Source of the DNA: Pseudoalteromonas luteoviolacea S2607
GTDB lineage: Bacteria > Pseudomonadota > Gammaproteobacteria > Enterobacterales > Alteromonadaceae
Assembly (NCBI RefSeq): GCF_001625575.1
Contig: NZ_AUXV01000067.1
Span: 1 to 64,000 of the forward strand
Length of the DNA: 64,000 nucleotides
Direction of reading: 5' to 3'
Every line of letters begins with the position of its first letter. Position 1 is the first letter of the stretch. This document shows positions 26,916-34,368 of the stretch, in pieces. Made by a program: the position numbers and the translations under genes. The notes beneath the pieces were generated by a model that was not told where the DNA came from, did no database searches, and saw only the letters and a list, made by a program, of their open reading frames with translations.

Positions 26916-27467
26916 ATGAATGAATTGCTAGCAGTAATTAACTGGGGAATTATAGGACTGGAAGTATTTGTCTTTGTCTTTCTTGTCGCTAAATTTTGGG
27001 CGTTAAAATTTAGCTTATTTTTTGGCGGAAAAGATAGCCTTAAAACAATTGACGACCATGAACTTCATTCATGTTTTTTGACCGCGCTTTGTGTTCTAAC
27101 CTTTCATTTTATTGGCGCAGGGTTAACCGATTTATTAATGTCTCTTGAGTTAGAAAAAATGAAATTGCGGCAGCTGTTTTACTGCGTACAAATTGCAAAC
27201 TGCGCAGCATTTGCAGTGGTGCTTTATTTGTTGCACAGCATCCGTCACTGCTCATTTTCAAGAGCAGCAGTATATAGTATGTATATTACATTGCTCTCAA
27301 TGACGATTGGTTTGATTCAGATGGTTGCAAGGGGTTATTTAGACTTTAATGGTTTACAGCCTTTATATAGTACTATAGCGGTAATCTGTAACATACTAGC
27401 TTTGGTAGTTGTAGCTAAGTACCCATTAAGCCAAATTATAGGCTTAAGACGAAGGGATGAAACTTAG
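26916..27467 (+). CDS. Five-helix membrane protein next to the GG peptide
   Basis: I do not recognise this 183-residue inner-membrane protein. Five hydrophobic helices lie at about 5-29, 52-76, 87-107, 116-138 and 149-168. A charged loop (GGKDSLKTIDDHEL) follows helix 1 and a positive tail (GLRRRDET) follows helix 5, which would place the C-terminus in the cytoplasm. Cysteines are frequent (C53, C59, C90, C96, C112, C158), mostly in or near helices. AAGGA precedes the ATG. It follows the double-glycine peptide by 41 bp and a terminator-like hairpin closes the pair, so the two are probably cotranscribed. An immunity or receptor role is possible by position only. Confidence 0.7.
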   Translation: MNELLAVINWGIIGLEVFVFVFLVAKFWALKFSLFFGGKDSLKTIDDHELHSCFLTALCVLTFHFIGAGLTDLLMSLELEKMKLRQLFYCVQIANCAAFAVVLYLLHSIRHCSFSRAAVYSMYITLLSMTIGLIQMVARGYLDFNGLQPLYSTIAVICNILALVVVAKYPLSQIIGLRRRDET

Positions 27468-27486
27468 AATAACAAAAGTCTAGATG

Positions 27487-27526
27487 TGTGCGTTTATGTA
27501 ATGTAGTATCGAACGCACATTTTTTA
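27487..27526 (+). terminator. Terminator-like hairpin closing the peptide operon
   Basis: Stem TGTGCGTT (27487-27494) / AACGCACA (27512-27519), a 17-nt loop and then a T-run beginning at 27520. The loop is long but the position, 20 bp after the stop, fits a terminator. Confidence 0.6.
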
Positions 27527-27908
27527 CCTATACACGCTTCTTCACACCAATACCTGATCTAATTGTATAATCGCTCATAAAGCAGCAATAGGCTGATGCA
27601 AAAAACTTTTCGCTTTTGCCATTAATATCGACTTTTAAGCTACAAATTAGTCTTTTTTAACTGACTGACCCGCCCTAAATAGCGTTGACACTTTTACTGA
27701 ACGTTTAGCTTTCATTGTGTATAATCTTCACATTAGATTTTGCATGTCCACGGTATTTATAAAAGATTGCTCCGCCTGTTTTTTTACGTTTTTCGACAGC
27801 GTAAAAAGCTATGAATTGGGGGCCTGATTTTATATTCCTCCTACCTTGACGGAGTACTGATAGGGACACCGTAGGTAAATAGCGCAAAGCAAATGAATTT
27901 ATGGCGAA
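27527..27908. other. Intergenic region upstream of dusA
   Basis: About 380 bp. A minus-strand frame at 27705-27887 could encode 60 residues (containing SLSVLRQGRRNIK and AIFYKYRGHAKS), but it would need a TTG start with no ribosome site, so I leave it as doubtful. The dusA promoter is expected near the right end. Confidence 0.4.
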
Positions 27909-28934
27909 ATGATGAAGACAGAAAATATAGATAAACCAGGCTTTAGCCCAGTAAATACAGGCGATTCAGCGTTTCGCCGCTTCTCCGTTGCACCGATGCT
28001 GGATTGGACGGATCGACATTGTAGAACTTTTCACCGTAAGTTAAGTAAACATGCTGTGCTGTACACAGAAATGATTACAACCGGTGCAATTATCTATGGT
28101 AAAGGCGATTACTTGGCCTTTGGAGAGCATGAAACGCCAGTTGCTTTGCAGCTTGGAGGCTCAGATCCTAAAGCGTTGGCTGAATGTGCCAAGCGTGCTC
28201 AAGAATACGGATATAACGAAGTTAATTTGAATGTAGGTTGCCCGTCAGATCGCGTTCAGAATGGCCGTTTTGGCGCGTGTCTTATGGCTGAACCCAAATT
28301 AGTTGCCGATTGTATCGCAGCGATGAAGGCTGAGGTAACTATACCAGTTACCGTAAAGACTAGAATTGGTATTGATGAGCAGGACTCATATGAATTTTTG
28401 ACAGATTTAATTGAAGCGTCACATGAGATTGGGTGTGATGATTTCATTATTCATGCTCGAAAAGCGTGGCTTCAAGGCTTGAGTCCAAAAGAAAATCGTG
28501 AGATCCCACCTCTTGATTACCCGCGAGTTTATAAGCTGAAACAAGACTTCCCTCATCTTCATATTAGTATTAATGGTGGAGTAAAAACGCTAGAAGAGTG
28601 TCAGCACCATTTAACACACATTGATGGTGTTATGATCGGGCGCGAGGCATACAGCAATCCGTTTTTACTCTCTCAAGTAGATGAAGCGCTGTATGGTGCT
28701 GCGCCTTTTAATCTTACTCGACATGAAGTAGTACGAAGCATGTACGATTATTTTGAGCAGGAAATGAGCCGAGGAGCAAATTTCTGGCATATCGCGCGTC
28801 ATATGTTGGGGATATTTCAAAATCAGCCTGGTGCGAGAGGGTTTAGACGTCACTTGTCTGAGAATGGGCATAAAAAAGATGCAGATATTAGCGTGATGGA
28901 AAAAGCGCTCACTTTTGTACCTGAAAACAAATAA
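27909..28934 (+). CDS. dusA: tRNA-dihydrouridine(20/20a) synthase
   Basis: DusA reduces uridines 20 and 20a in the tRNA D-loop with FMN and NADPH. The 341-residue protein has the TIM-barrel start FSVAPMLDWTDRHCRTF, the DusA-specific YTEMITTGAIIYG, and NLNVGCPSDRVQNGRFGACLM with the catalytic Cys. RKAWLQGLSPKENREIPPL and NGGVKTLEEC complete the match; these separate DusA from DusB/C. The start is one of two adjacent ATGs at 27909/27912. It is monocistronic; the psp-like operon follows after 168 bp with its own promoter. Confidence 0.96.
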   Translation: MMKTENIDKPGFSPVNTGDSAFRRFSVAPMLDWTDRHCRTFHRKLSKHAVLYTEMITTGAIIYGKGDYLAFGEHETPVALQLGGSDPKALAECAKRAQEYGYNEVNLNVGCPSDRVQNGRFGACLMAEPKLVADCIAAMKAEVTIPVTVKTRIGIDEQDSYEFLTDLIEASHEIGCDDFIIHARKAWLQGLSPKENREIPPLDYPRVYKLKQDFPHLHISINGGVKTLEECQHHLTHIDGVMIGREAYSNPFLLSQVDEALYGAAPFNLTRHEVVRSMYDYFEQEMSRGANFWHIARHMLGIFQNQPGARGFRRHLSENGHKKDADISVMEKALTFVPENK

Positions 28935-29050
28935 ACCAAGGTCATTTAATAACCTAATTTTTAGTGAATTTCACTAAAAGTTCGTTACTTAACGTATAAC
29001 GTAGCTGCTAGATTTTTTATAAGCTCATGAATGTAAAGCGTTTTTAATTC

Positions 29051-29066
29051 TGGCACAATGATTGGA
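29051..29066 (+). promoter_or_regulatory. Candidate sigma-54 promoter of the psp operon
   Basis: TGGCAC, 5 bp, TTGGA matches the -24/-12 pattern TGGCAC-N5-TTGCA with one change in the -12 element (TTGG for TTGC). GG and the -12 dinucleotide are 12 bp apart as required. It lies 37 bp before the pspA start. psp operons are known to be sigma-54/PspF dependent in enterobacteria, but pspF is not in this window. Confidence 0.55.
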
Positions 29067-29102
29067 ACTGTAAAGCCATTATATGTCTTAAAGGAACATG
29101 TT

Positions 29103-29795
29103 ATGGCTTTACTTAATCGTATCGAAGATTTTATCAAATCTGAATTTAATGCACTTTTGGACAACTCACAGCGTCCTAATAATACCTCTCAAGCATCATA
29201 CCAAGCGCTACAAGAAGCATTGACCTCGTGCCGAGAGCTAGCTGTAAAATTGATTCGCGAAAAAAAGCTGTTGCAGCGTCAAATTGATGTCAATACAGAC
29301 AAAACACAATGTTGGTATGAAAAAGCTCAATACGCCGTTGAAAAAGAAAGAGATGACTTGGCTAGAGCGGCACTAGAAGAAAAGCATAAATGTGAGCAAT
29401 TAATTGAACAATTGAATGCAGATTTAAGTGAAGTTTGTTGGGCTCTTGAAGGTGTTGAAGGTGATATTACAACTCTGAAAAGCAAAATAGACAGTCTGTT
29501 AGGCAGCGGAGAGCCGCGATCTATGCAGGAAGATGCTTTGTTAGCAAGGCTCAAAATTAAAGAAATGCTCAACAGCCCTGCAATCCAGAGTCTTTACGCT
29601 CAGTTTGAAATGCTTGAGCACAAGCTGATAAAGGCTGAGTCAAAGAGCGAGTACAGCACGGACACAGACACTCAACGACACAAAACACAACATGCATTTC
29701 AAGAGTTGCTCAAAAATGAAAAAGTTGACTCAATGTTGCATTCGTTAAAAAGGAAAGTTTCTTCAAGAACATCACAAGAATCTACAGCTAACTAG
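29103..29795 (+). CDS. PspA/IM30-like membrane stress protein
   Basis: A cytoplasmic coiled-coil protein of 230 residues in the PspA/IM30 (ESCRT-III-like) family, which binds stressed inner membrane. It begins MALLNRIEDFIKSEFNALLD, an amphipathic start typical of the family. It continues as long charged helices (about 45-140), then a break and a C-terminal helix ending KVDSMLHSLKRKV. I start at ATG 29103, with AAAGGA 8 nt upstream; the frame is open upstream to 29058 over the candidate promoter. It is followed by pspC-like and a small membrane protein gene, forming a stress unit. It differs from E. coli PspA, so the exact subfamily is open. Confidence 0.8.
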   Translation: MALLNRIEDFIKSEFNALLDNSQRPNNTSQASYQALQEALTSCRELAVKLIREKKLLQRQIDVNTDKTQCWYEKAQYAVEKERDDLARAALEEKHKCEQLIEQLNADLSEVCWALEGVEGDITTLKSKIDSLLGSGEPRSMQEDALLARLKIKEMLNSPAIQSLYAQFEMLEHKLIKAESKSEYSTDTDTQRHKTQHAFQELLKNEKVDSMLHSLKRKVSSRTSQESTAN

Positions 29796-29803
29796 GGGGC
29801 CAT

Positions 29804-30004
29804 ATGGACTCAGAATTGTATCAGTCTCAAGATAAAAGCGTGTCAAAGAAAAAGATCGGTGGAGTCTGTATTCTGCTCGCTAGGCGGTTAGACTTACCTG
29901 TATGGTTGGTACGTGTTTTAGTCATTTTACTCGCCTTGAAATTTACCTGGCCATGTATTGTCGGCTATGGAATTGCTTGGTTATGCATGTCGGAAGACAA
30001 ATAG
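29804..30004 (+). CDS. pspC: PspC-domain membrane protein
   Basis: A 66-residue protein consisting of the PspC domain only. A polar start is followed by KKIGGVCILLARRLDLPVW, the conserved PspC opening, and a transmembrane region ending in GYGIAWLCMSE. E. coli PspC is longer (about 119 residues) with a C-terminal periplasmic helix; that part is missing. PspC senses membrane stress and holds PspA. The gene lies 8 bp after pspA with a G-rich ribosome site and 8 bp before the next membrane protein gene. No pspB is seen. Confidence 0.85.
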   Translation: MDSELYQSQDKSVSKKKIGGVCILLARRLDLPVWLVRVLVILLALKFTWPCIVGYGIAWLCMSEDK

Positions 30005-30012
30005 GAGATGTT

Positions 30013-30336
30013 ATGAAAGCAGCAGTGGCTATCGTATTTTTATTACTGGCATTATCGGCAATTTCTTGGCTATCATCCCCAATTGCGCTTTTAAGTATGC
30101 CTGACTTTGTTTATGAAATGAGTTGGGTTGGTATGGAGATAGGCGGATTTTTAGCTTTGATCCTGATCTTTTTTGCTTTTGTTGCGCTGCTCAGTATAGG
30201 AATGCTGGGTGTGGGGTTAGTGGTGCTCATTGGGCTAGTATTAGCACTTCTTTTTGGCTCAGTAATAATCGCATTGCCACTTTGTTTACTGATTTTATTT
30301 GCTTGGTTGATAAGTGACGAGTGGTCTCTTTGTTAA
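30013..30336 (+). CDS. Small hydrophobic membrane protein of the psp operon
   Basis: A 107-residue protein that is nearly all hydrophobic, with three or four membrane helices (about 4-24, 42-66, 68-85 and 84-103). Leu, Ile, Val and Gly dominate, and a short charged end (ISDEWSLC) follows. I recognise no family. The start is ATG 30013 with AGGAG 6 nt upstream; an in-frame ATG at 29902 lies inside pspC and is not credible. Position suggests a membrane partner of the PspA/PspC system, by context only. Confidence 0.7.
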   Translation: MKAAVAIVFLLLALSAISWLSSPIALLSMPDFVYEMSWVGMEIGGFLALILIFFAFVALLSIGMLGVGLVVLIGLVLALLFGSVIIALPLCLLILFAWLISDEWSLC

Positions 30337-30452
30337 AATGAGACGGTGAAGCGAGGCGGAGGAAGTGCGTATTTTGCTGTGAATTCAGTACGTAACAACG
30401 GTATACTAAGCGTATCCAATACTGGTTTAGTCAGAATTATAGGAATCCTATC

Positions 30453-30971
30453 ATGCTTAGAACTGTTGCACTCATTTCGCTTCTTTCATTCTCTAGTTAT
30501 AGCGCTGCACACAACCATCAACATGATGGTCATCAGCACGGCTCACATCAACATACAAGCCATAATTCAGCAAGCCTTCAGGTTTCAAACGCAAAGATCC
30601 GAGCGTTTTTACCTGCAGCGAAATCTACAGCAGGCTACTTGACCCTAGATAATAAAACGAAAAAGCCGATTACGATTGTCAAAGCTAAAATTGAAGGGTT
30701 AGGCCGTGTTGAAATTCATGAACATATACATAGTAACGGTATGATGAAAATGCAGCCTGTGAAGAACTTAGTCGTACCAGCAAATGGGCAAGTGGAGTTT
30801 AAACCAGGTGGTTATCATTTGATGGCGTTTGAGCCAAAAGTAAAGTTAAAAGTAGGCGAAACTCGTAATCTCACACTATATTTTTCAGATGGTGAGAAAG
30901 TTGAAAACAAAATAAAAGTAGTGTCTTTAAAAGATGCATTTTCTTCTGAGTCACACCATCATCATCATTAG
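30453..30971 (+). CDS. PCuAC-family periplasmic copper chaperone
   Basis: PCuAC proteins carry Cu(I) in the periplasm, for example to cytochrome oxidase CuA. The 172-residue protein has a signal peptide (about 1-19). The copper motif is complete: His89-X10-Met100-X21-His122-X-Met124 (VEIHEH, MMKMQPV, GGYHLMAF). Two extra metal-binding regions flank the domain: a His-rich segment at 20-37 (eight His in HNHQHDGHQHGSHQHTSH) and a natural tail of five His at the C-terminus. The next gene (DUF2333) starts 8 bp after the stop. No SCO or oxidase gene is nearby. Confidence 0.92.
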   Translation: MLRTVALISLLSFSSYSAAHNHQHDGHQHGSHQHTSHNSASLQVSNAKIRAFLPAAKSTAGYLTLDNKTKKPITIVKAKIEGLGRVEIHEHIHSNGMMKMQPVKNLVVPANGQVEFKPGGYHLMAFEPKVKLKVGETRNLTLYFSDGEKVENKIKVVSLKDAFSSESHHHHH

Positions 30972-30979
30972 GAGCTAGG

Positions 30980-31966
30980 ATGAACGAACATAAGGGCAAG
31001 ATATTTGCTTCACTAGCAGGGGTATTGTTTTTAGGATACTTCCTTGCGGTGTACTGGAGTTTTGAGCCTAAACAGTTTGATGTCGTTGAACGAGCCAAAT
31101 CACATGCACAAACGCAAAATGCGAAATTAGTAACGGGCTATGTGACAACCAACACTTTAATTGAAGTGATGCAAACATTATTAGATAAACCAGGCGGGTA
31201 TTTATCAAATGATGTACTACCACCTAGCGTAATAATGGATAATATGCCGGCTTGGGAGTTTGGTGTGTTAGAAATGTCCCGTGATTTGGCTCTATCGATG
31301 CGTAAGGACTTCAGTCGGTCACAATCACAGTCGACAGAACATCCAAGTTTGAAGAAAGCACAACCGAAATTTAATATCAGCTCAACCGCTTGGATTTTGC
31401 CAAGTGCTGAAGGTGAATATCAAGTTGGTATTGATTATTTGAGAGATTATCAAGACCAGATTGCCAACCAAGCAGAACAAGGCAGTCAGTTTTACGCGAG
31501 AGCCGACAATTTGAGAGGTTGGCTGAAAGAGGCTGAAAAGCGCCTGGGAAGTTTGAGCCAGCGGTTAAGTGCGAGCGTTGGGCAGGAGAGAATCAACACC
31601 GATCTGGCAGGTGATTCGGCAGCTTTGCAAGCTACTGCTGGTATGGAGCAAACAGTAGTAAAAACTTCATGGTGGCAGATTGATGACGTTTTTTACGAGT
31701 CTCGGGGTGCAACTTGGGCGCTCATACATTTTTTAAAAGCTGTAGAACATGACTTTTCTGATGTGTTGGAAAAGAAGAATGCTAAAGTTAGTTTACAGCA
31801 AATAATTCGCGAGCTTGAAGCAACTCAGGAAACTGTGTGGAGCCCGATGATTTTAAATGGTAGTGGATTTGGTTTTGTAGCTAATCACTCTTTAGTGATG
31901 GCTAATTATATCTCAAGGGCAAATGCTGCTCTTATAGAACTCAGTGAACTTTTAGCGCAAGGATAA
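30980..31966 (+). CDS. DUF2333 family membrane-anchored protein
   Basis: A 328-residue protein with one N-terminal membrane helix (about 9-27, IFASLAGVLFLGYFLAVYW) and a large, mostly helical, probably periplasmic domain. Its TGYVTTNTLIEVMQTLLDKPGGYLSND block and WWQIDDVFYESRGATWALIHFL segment fit DUF2333 as I know it. Function unknown. It sits 8 bp after the copper chaperone and 4 bp before the outer-membrane barrel gene, suggesting a three-gene envelope operon. The start has a strong GGAG site. Confidence 0.85.
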   Translation: MNEHKGKIFASLAGVLFLGYFLAVYWSFEPKQFDVVERAKSHAQTQNAKLVTGYVTTNTLIEVMQTLLDKPGGYLSNDVLPPSVIMDNMPAWEFGVLEMSRDLALSMRKDFSRSQSQSTEHPSLKKAQPKFNISSTAWILPSAEGEYQVGIDYLRDYQDQIANQAEQGSQFYARADNLRGWLKEAEKRLGSLSQRLSASVGQERINTDLAGDSAALQATAGMEQTVVKTSWWQIDDVFYESRGATWALIHFLKAVEHDFSDVLEKKNAKVSLQQIIRELEATQETVWSPMILNGSGFGFVANHSLVMANYISRANAALIELSELLAQG

Positions 31967-31970
31967 AAAA

Positions 31971-32732
31971 ATGAAAAAGTATTGTTTAGCGGCAGCGTTG
32001 TCTTTGGCTTGCCTTACACCTGCAGCACATGCTGATACTTTGTTAGGTTTGTATTTGGGAGCCGAAGGCTGGCAAAGTGAACCAGAAGGTAGCTTTGCAG
32101 AAAAAGGCAATCTGCAGGAGTTTAACTTTGAAGATGAAACGTACACAAGTTTATATGCTTCATTGGAGCACCCAGTTCCTTTAGTACCCAACGTAAAGTT
32201 AAAGTACACTGAATTAGAACTGACAGGTAATACGACATTGTCTGATACCTTTGAGTTTGGTGATAGCAACTTCACCGTTGGTACGACAGCAAACACGGTT
32301 GCGGACTTAACTCATATTGACTATATCTTGTATTACGAGCTATTTGACAATGACTTAATTTCATTCGATTTTGGTATTAATGCCAAGCAGTTTGATGCTG
32401 ATGTTACCGTGACCGGTGAAGTGAATGGGACCCAAGTAACAGAAACTGTCGACTTCTCTGGATTTGTACCACTTGGTTATTTACGCGCAGAAGTAGGGTT
32501 GCCTTTAACTGGTCTGAGTGTATTTGCCGAAGGCAGTTTATTGGCAATTGACGACAGTAAAATTCAGGATTACCAAGTTGGTATCGCTTGGGAGTTTATC
32601 GATAACTTAGCGGTTGATGTTGCTATCAGAGCAGGCTATCGTTCGCTTGTATTAGAAATTGATGACATCGATGACTTTGATTCTGATATTGATGCTTCAG
32701 GTCCATTTGCTGGATTGCAAGTACACTTCTAA
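31971..32732 (+). CDS. TIGR04219-type outer membrane beta-barrel protein
   Basis: A 253-residue outer-membrane protein. A signal peptide (about 1-22, ending AHAD) leads into alternating strands such as LLGLYLGAEGWQSEPEGSF, YTSLYASLEHPVP and VKLKYTELELTG. It ends with a terminal strand finishing in GPFAGLQVHF, with the C-terminal Phe expected for BAM insertion. The family is common in marine gammaproteobacteria and uncharacterised. AAGGA for this gene lies in the end of the DUF2333 gene. A dozen Asp residues near the end (IDDIDDFDSDID) form an acidic loop that might bind cations. Confidence 0.85.
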   Translation: MKKYCLAAALSLACLTPAAHADTLLGLYLGAEGWQSEPEGSFAEKGNLQEFNFEDETYTSLYASLEHPVPLVPNVKLKYTELELTGNTTLSDTFEFGDSNFTVGTTANTVADLTHIDYILYYELFDNDLISFDFGINAKQFDADVTVTGEVNGTQVTETVDFSGFVPLGYLRAEVGLPLTGLSVFAEGSLLAIDDSKIQDYQVGIAWEFIDNLAVDVAIRAGYRSLVLEIDDIDDFDSDIDASGPFAGLQVHF

Positions 32733-32748
32733 TTTAAACGTATCGTGT

Positions 32749-32780
32749 CGACCTCACCACCAATTGATAAGCTGAGGTCG
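32749..32780. terminator. Hairpin between convergent genes
   Basis: CGACCTCA / TGAGGTCG with a 16-nt loop in the 60-bp gap between the barrel gene and the TIGR03899 gene. There is no clear T-run. Confidence 0.4.
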
Positions 32781-32792
32781 GCAATCTACTTC

Positions 32793-33659
32793 TTATTCCC
32801 AAGTTAAATTAAATTCTTCTTCTAGTGTTTTGCTGAGCAGTTGTTTATATGCTTTGTTCAAGGGGGTGTTAATTAATTTTTTTAGTTCATCGCCAGTTTG
32901 AGTTAGTTTGTAGTAACTAAGCACCAGATCATTGCTTTTTGCTTCAAAGTTAATGCGTTTATTTTGGTATACAAGTGTTAACGATTGCCCTTTCTGTAAA
33001 CTTGCAGATTCTATCTCTTGTCTGTACATCAAGTTTATATCCATAAGAGTTAGGATCTGTGGAAAACTGAGGCCTGCTTGTGACAAATTTATGGTTTCGG
33101 TACTTCCTTTGCGCAATAAATCTAATATAGAAGGCTTTTTGTAGAACCCGAGAATGATCAGATAACTGTCTTCTTTTTCCAAGTACCCACATAGAGAGGC
33201 GCATTTCTGCAATGCTTCGGCTTCTCTTTGTGTCATTAACTTAAGTGTTTGCAGGCATTTTATTGAAAACGTACCCGGTGCTATGGACTCACCAACCAAA
33301 ATCTTAGCCCACAACTTTTGCATGGTCTGGTTTGCTATGTCTTCTGCGAGAGTTATGAAATGCTCTAGCCAATCTGGGTCTGGTCTACCTCTACTGGTTA
33401 CATCTGGGCACAGAGATAGAGACATCCCCATTATGCTTTCGATATTTTGTTGTCGTTGTATACGTTGTAATTGACCTCGTTTCAATGCTCTTTTCAATGT
33501 TCCGTGAGCACTTTGAACGAAAAAGCTGTTTTGTGGAGTGTTTGCAGAGTACCGACCGCCAGACGAAACAGGCTTGGCCTGTTTTGTCATGGCATAGCCT
33601 AACTTTTCTTCAATCAAGAGGGCTAAACTGGATCTTGCTTGCGCATTTTTAATGGTCAT
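32793..33659 (-). CDS. TIGR03899 family protein
   Basis: A cytoplasmic 288-residue protein of unknown function, matching my memory of TIGR03899 (related to DUF2806). The central part, from RQQNIESIMGMSLSLCPD through DPDWLEHFITLAEDIANQ to MQKLWAKILVGESIAPGTFS, is the recognisable core. It recalls a phage-type DUF2806 helical bundle, followed by a winged-helix-like C-terminal half. It overlaps the upstream membrane-anchored gene by 11 bp, so the two are likely cotranslated. No catalytic motif is visible. Confidence 0.75.
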   Translation of the reverse strand: MTIKNAQARSSLALLIEEKLGYAMTKQAKPVSSGGRYSANTPQNSFFVQSAHGTLKRALKRGQLQRIQRQQNIESIMGMSLSLCPDVTSRGRPDPDWLEHFITLAEDIANQTMQKLWAKILVGESIAPGTFSIKCLQTLKLMTQREAEALQKCASLCGYLEKEDSYLIILGFYKKPSILDLLRKGSTETINLSQAGLSFPQILTLMDINLMYRQEIESASLQKGQSLTLVYQNKRINFEAKSNDLVLSYYKLTQTGDELKKLINTPLNKAYKQLLSKTLEEEFNLTWE

Positions 33660-34185
33660 TGTTAGGCTCTACCTGTTGTAACCTGAGTTCAGACATCATT
33701 TCGTTGGTTGCAGTTTGCAGTATTTGTGTCAAATAGTGTTTGGTAAGTAATGCGATTAAACTCCCTATAATGGGAGTGAGTACTTCGCCATTTACACTAA
33801 TACTGACTTGATTTATCTCTGGTTGCAATGCTATTTGCAATCTTGCTTGGTGCTCCTCGTTAAAGCGAAGATGAAATTGAACTTCGTTTTTTTGTCGTGA
33901 TACTAAGGTTGCGTCAACTTTTCCTCTTGCGTGCTCGAATGCGACAAAACCGCCAACATTCTCACTGTTTTCAAGAGATATCAAATTAATATTATTGGGT
34001 TGTAAAACATGAATTGCCTGCACCCAGTGTTTAGTTGATAACATGAATTCACTTTTCTGGGGTGAGTGTTCAGTAAGCGGTGCCGTGATTGATATATGGT
34101 AGGTAGTTGGCAGTGTATTGATAGTTAGTAGCATGAAAAGTATAGCAAAAGCCACGAACTTTAAGGCTGTCTTAAGTAACTGCAA
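33649..34185 (-). CDS. Membrane-anchored hypothetical protein
   Basis: I do not recognise this 178-residue protein. One hydrophobic N-terminal helix (about 6-25) is either an anchor or a signal peptide. The rest looks like a small mixed beta domain (YHISITAPL, ARLQIALQPEINQVSISV) followed by an amphipathic helix (PIIGSLIALLTKHYLTQIL) and a charged tail. It is translationally linked by overlap to the TIGR03899 gene. An envelope location facing the periplasm is likely. Confidence 0.65.
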   Translation of the reverse strand: MQLLKTALKFVAFAILFMLLTINTLPTTYHISITAPLTEHSPQKSEFMLSTKHWVQAIHVLQPNNINLISLENSENVGGFVAFEHARGKVDATLVSRQKNEVQFHLRFNEEHQARLQIALQPEINQVSISVNGEVLTPIIGSLIALLTKHYLTQILQTATNEMMSELRLQQVEPNNDH

Positions 34186-34368
34186 AACCCCATCCTTGTT
34201 GTTTTATTTGCATATGAAGCAAGCGCAAGTATTTGAACATCGTCTATAATATTACTTAGGTGTTAATGAATGCTGATCGTGATAGTAAAAATCTATCATA
34301 TTTTATAAGATGAACCATAGAGAAAGCTGCTCTTGCAGATAGTGATGTGATTTAGCATAAGGTGGATA

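Noticed and set aside
27705..27887. 60-codon minus-strand frame upstream of dusA
   Set aside because: It needs a TTG start without a ribosome site. The translated sequence looks somewhat protein-like, so I list it only as doubtful.
30346..30642. 98-codon frame overlapping the copper chaperone start
   Set aside because: It runs out of frame through a well-supported gene with a complete copper motif.
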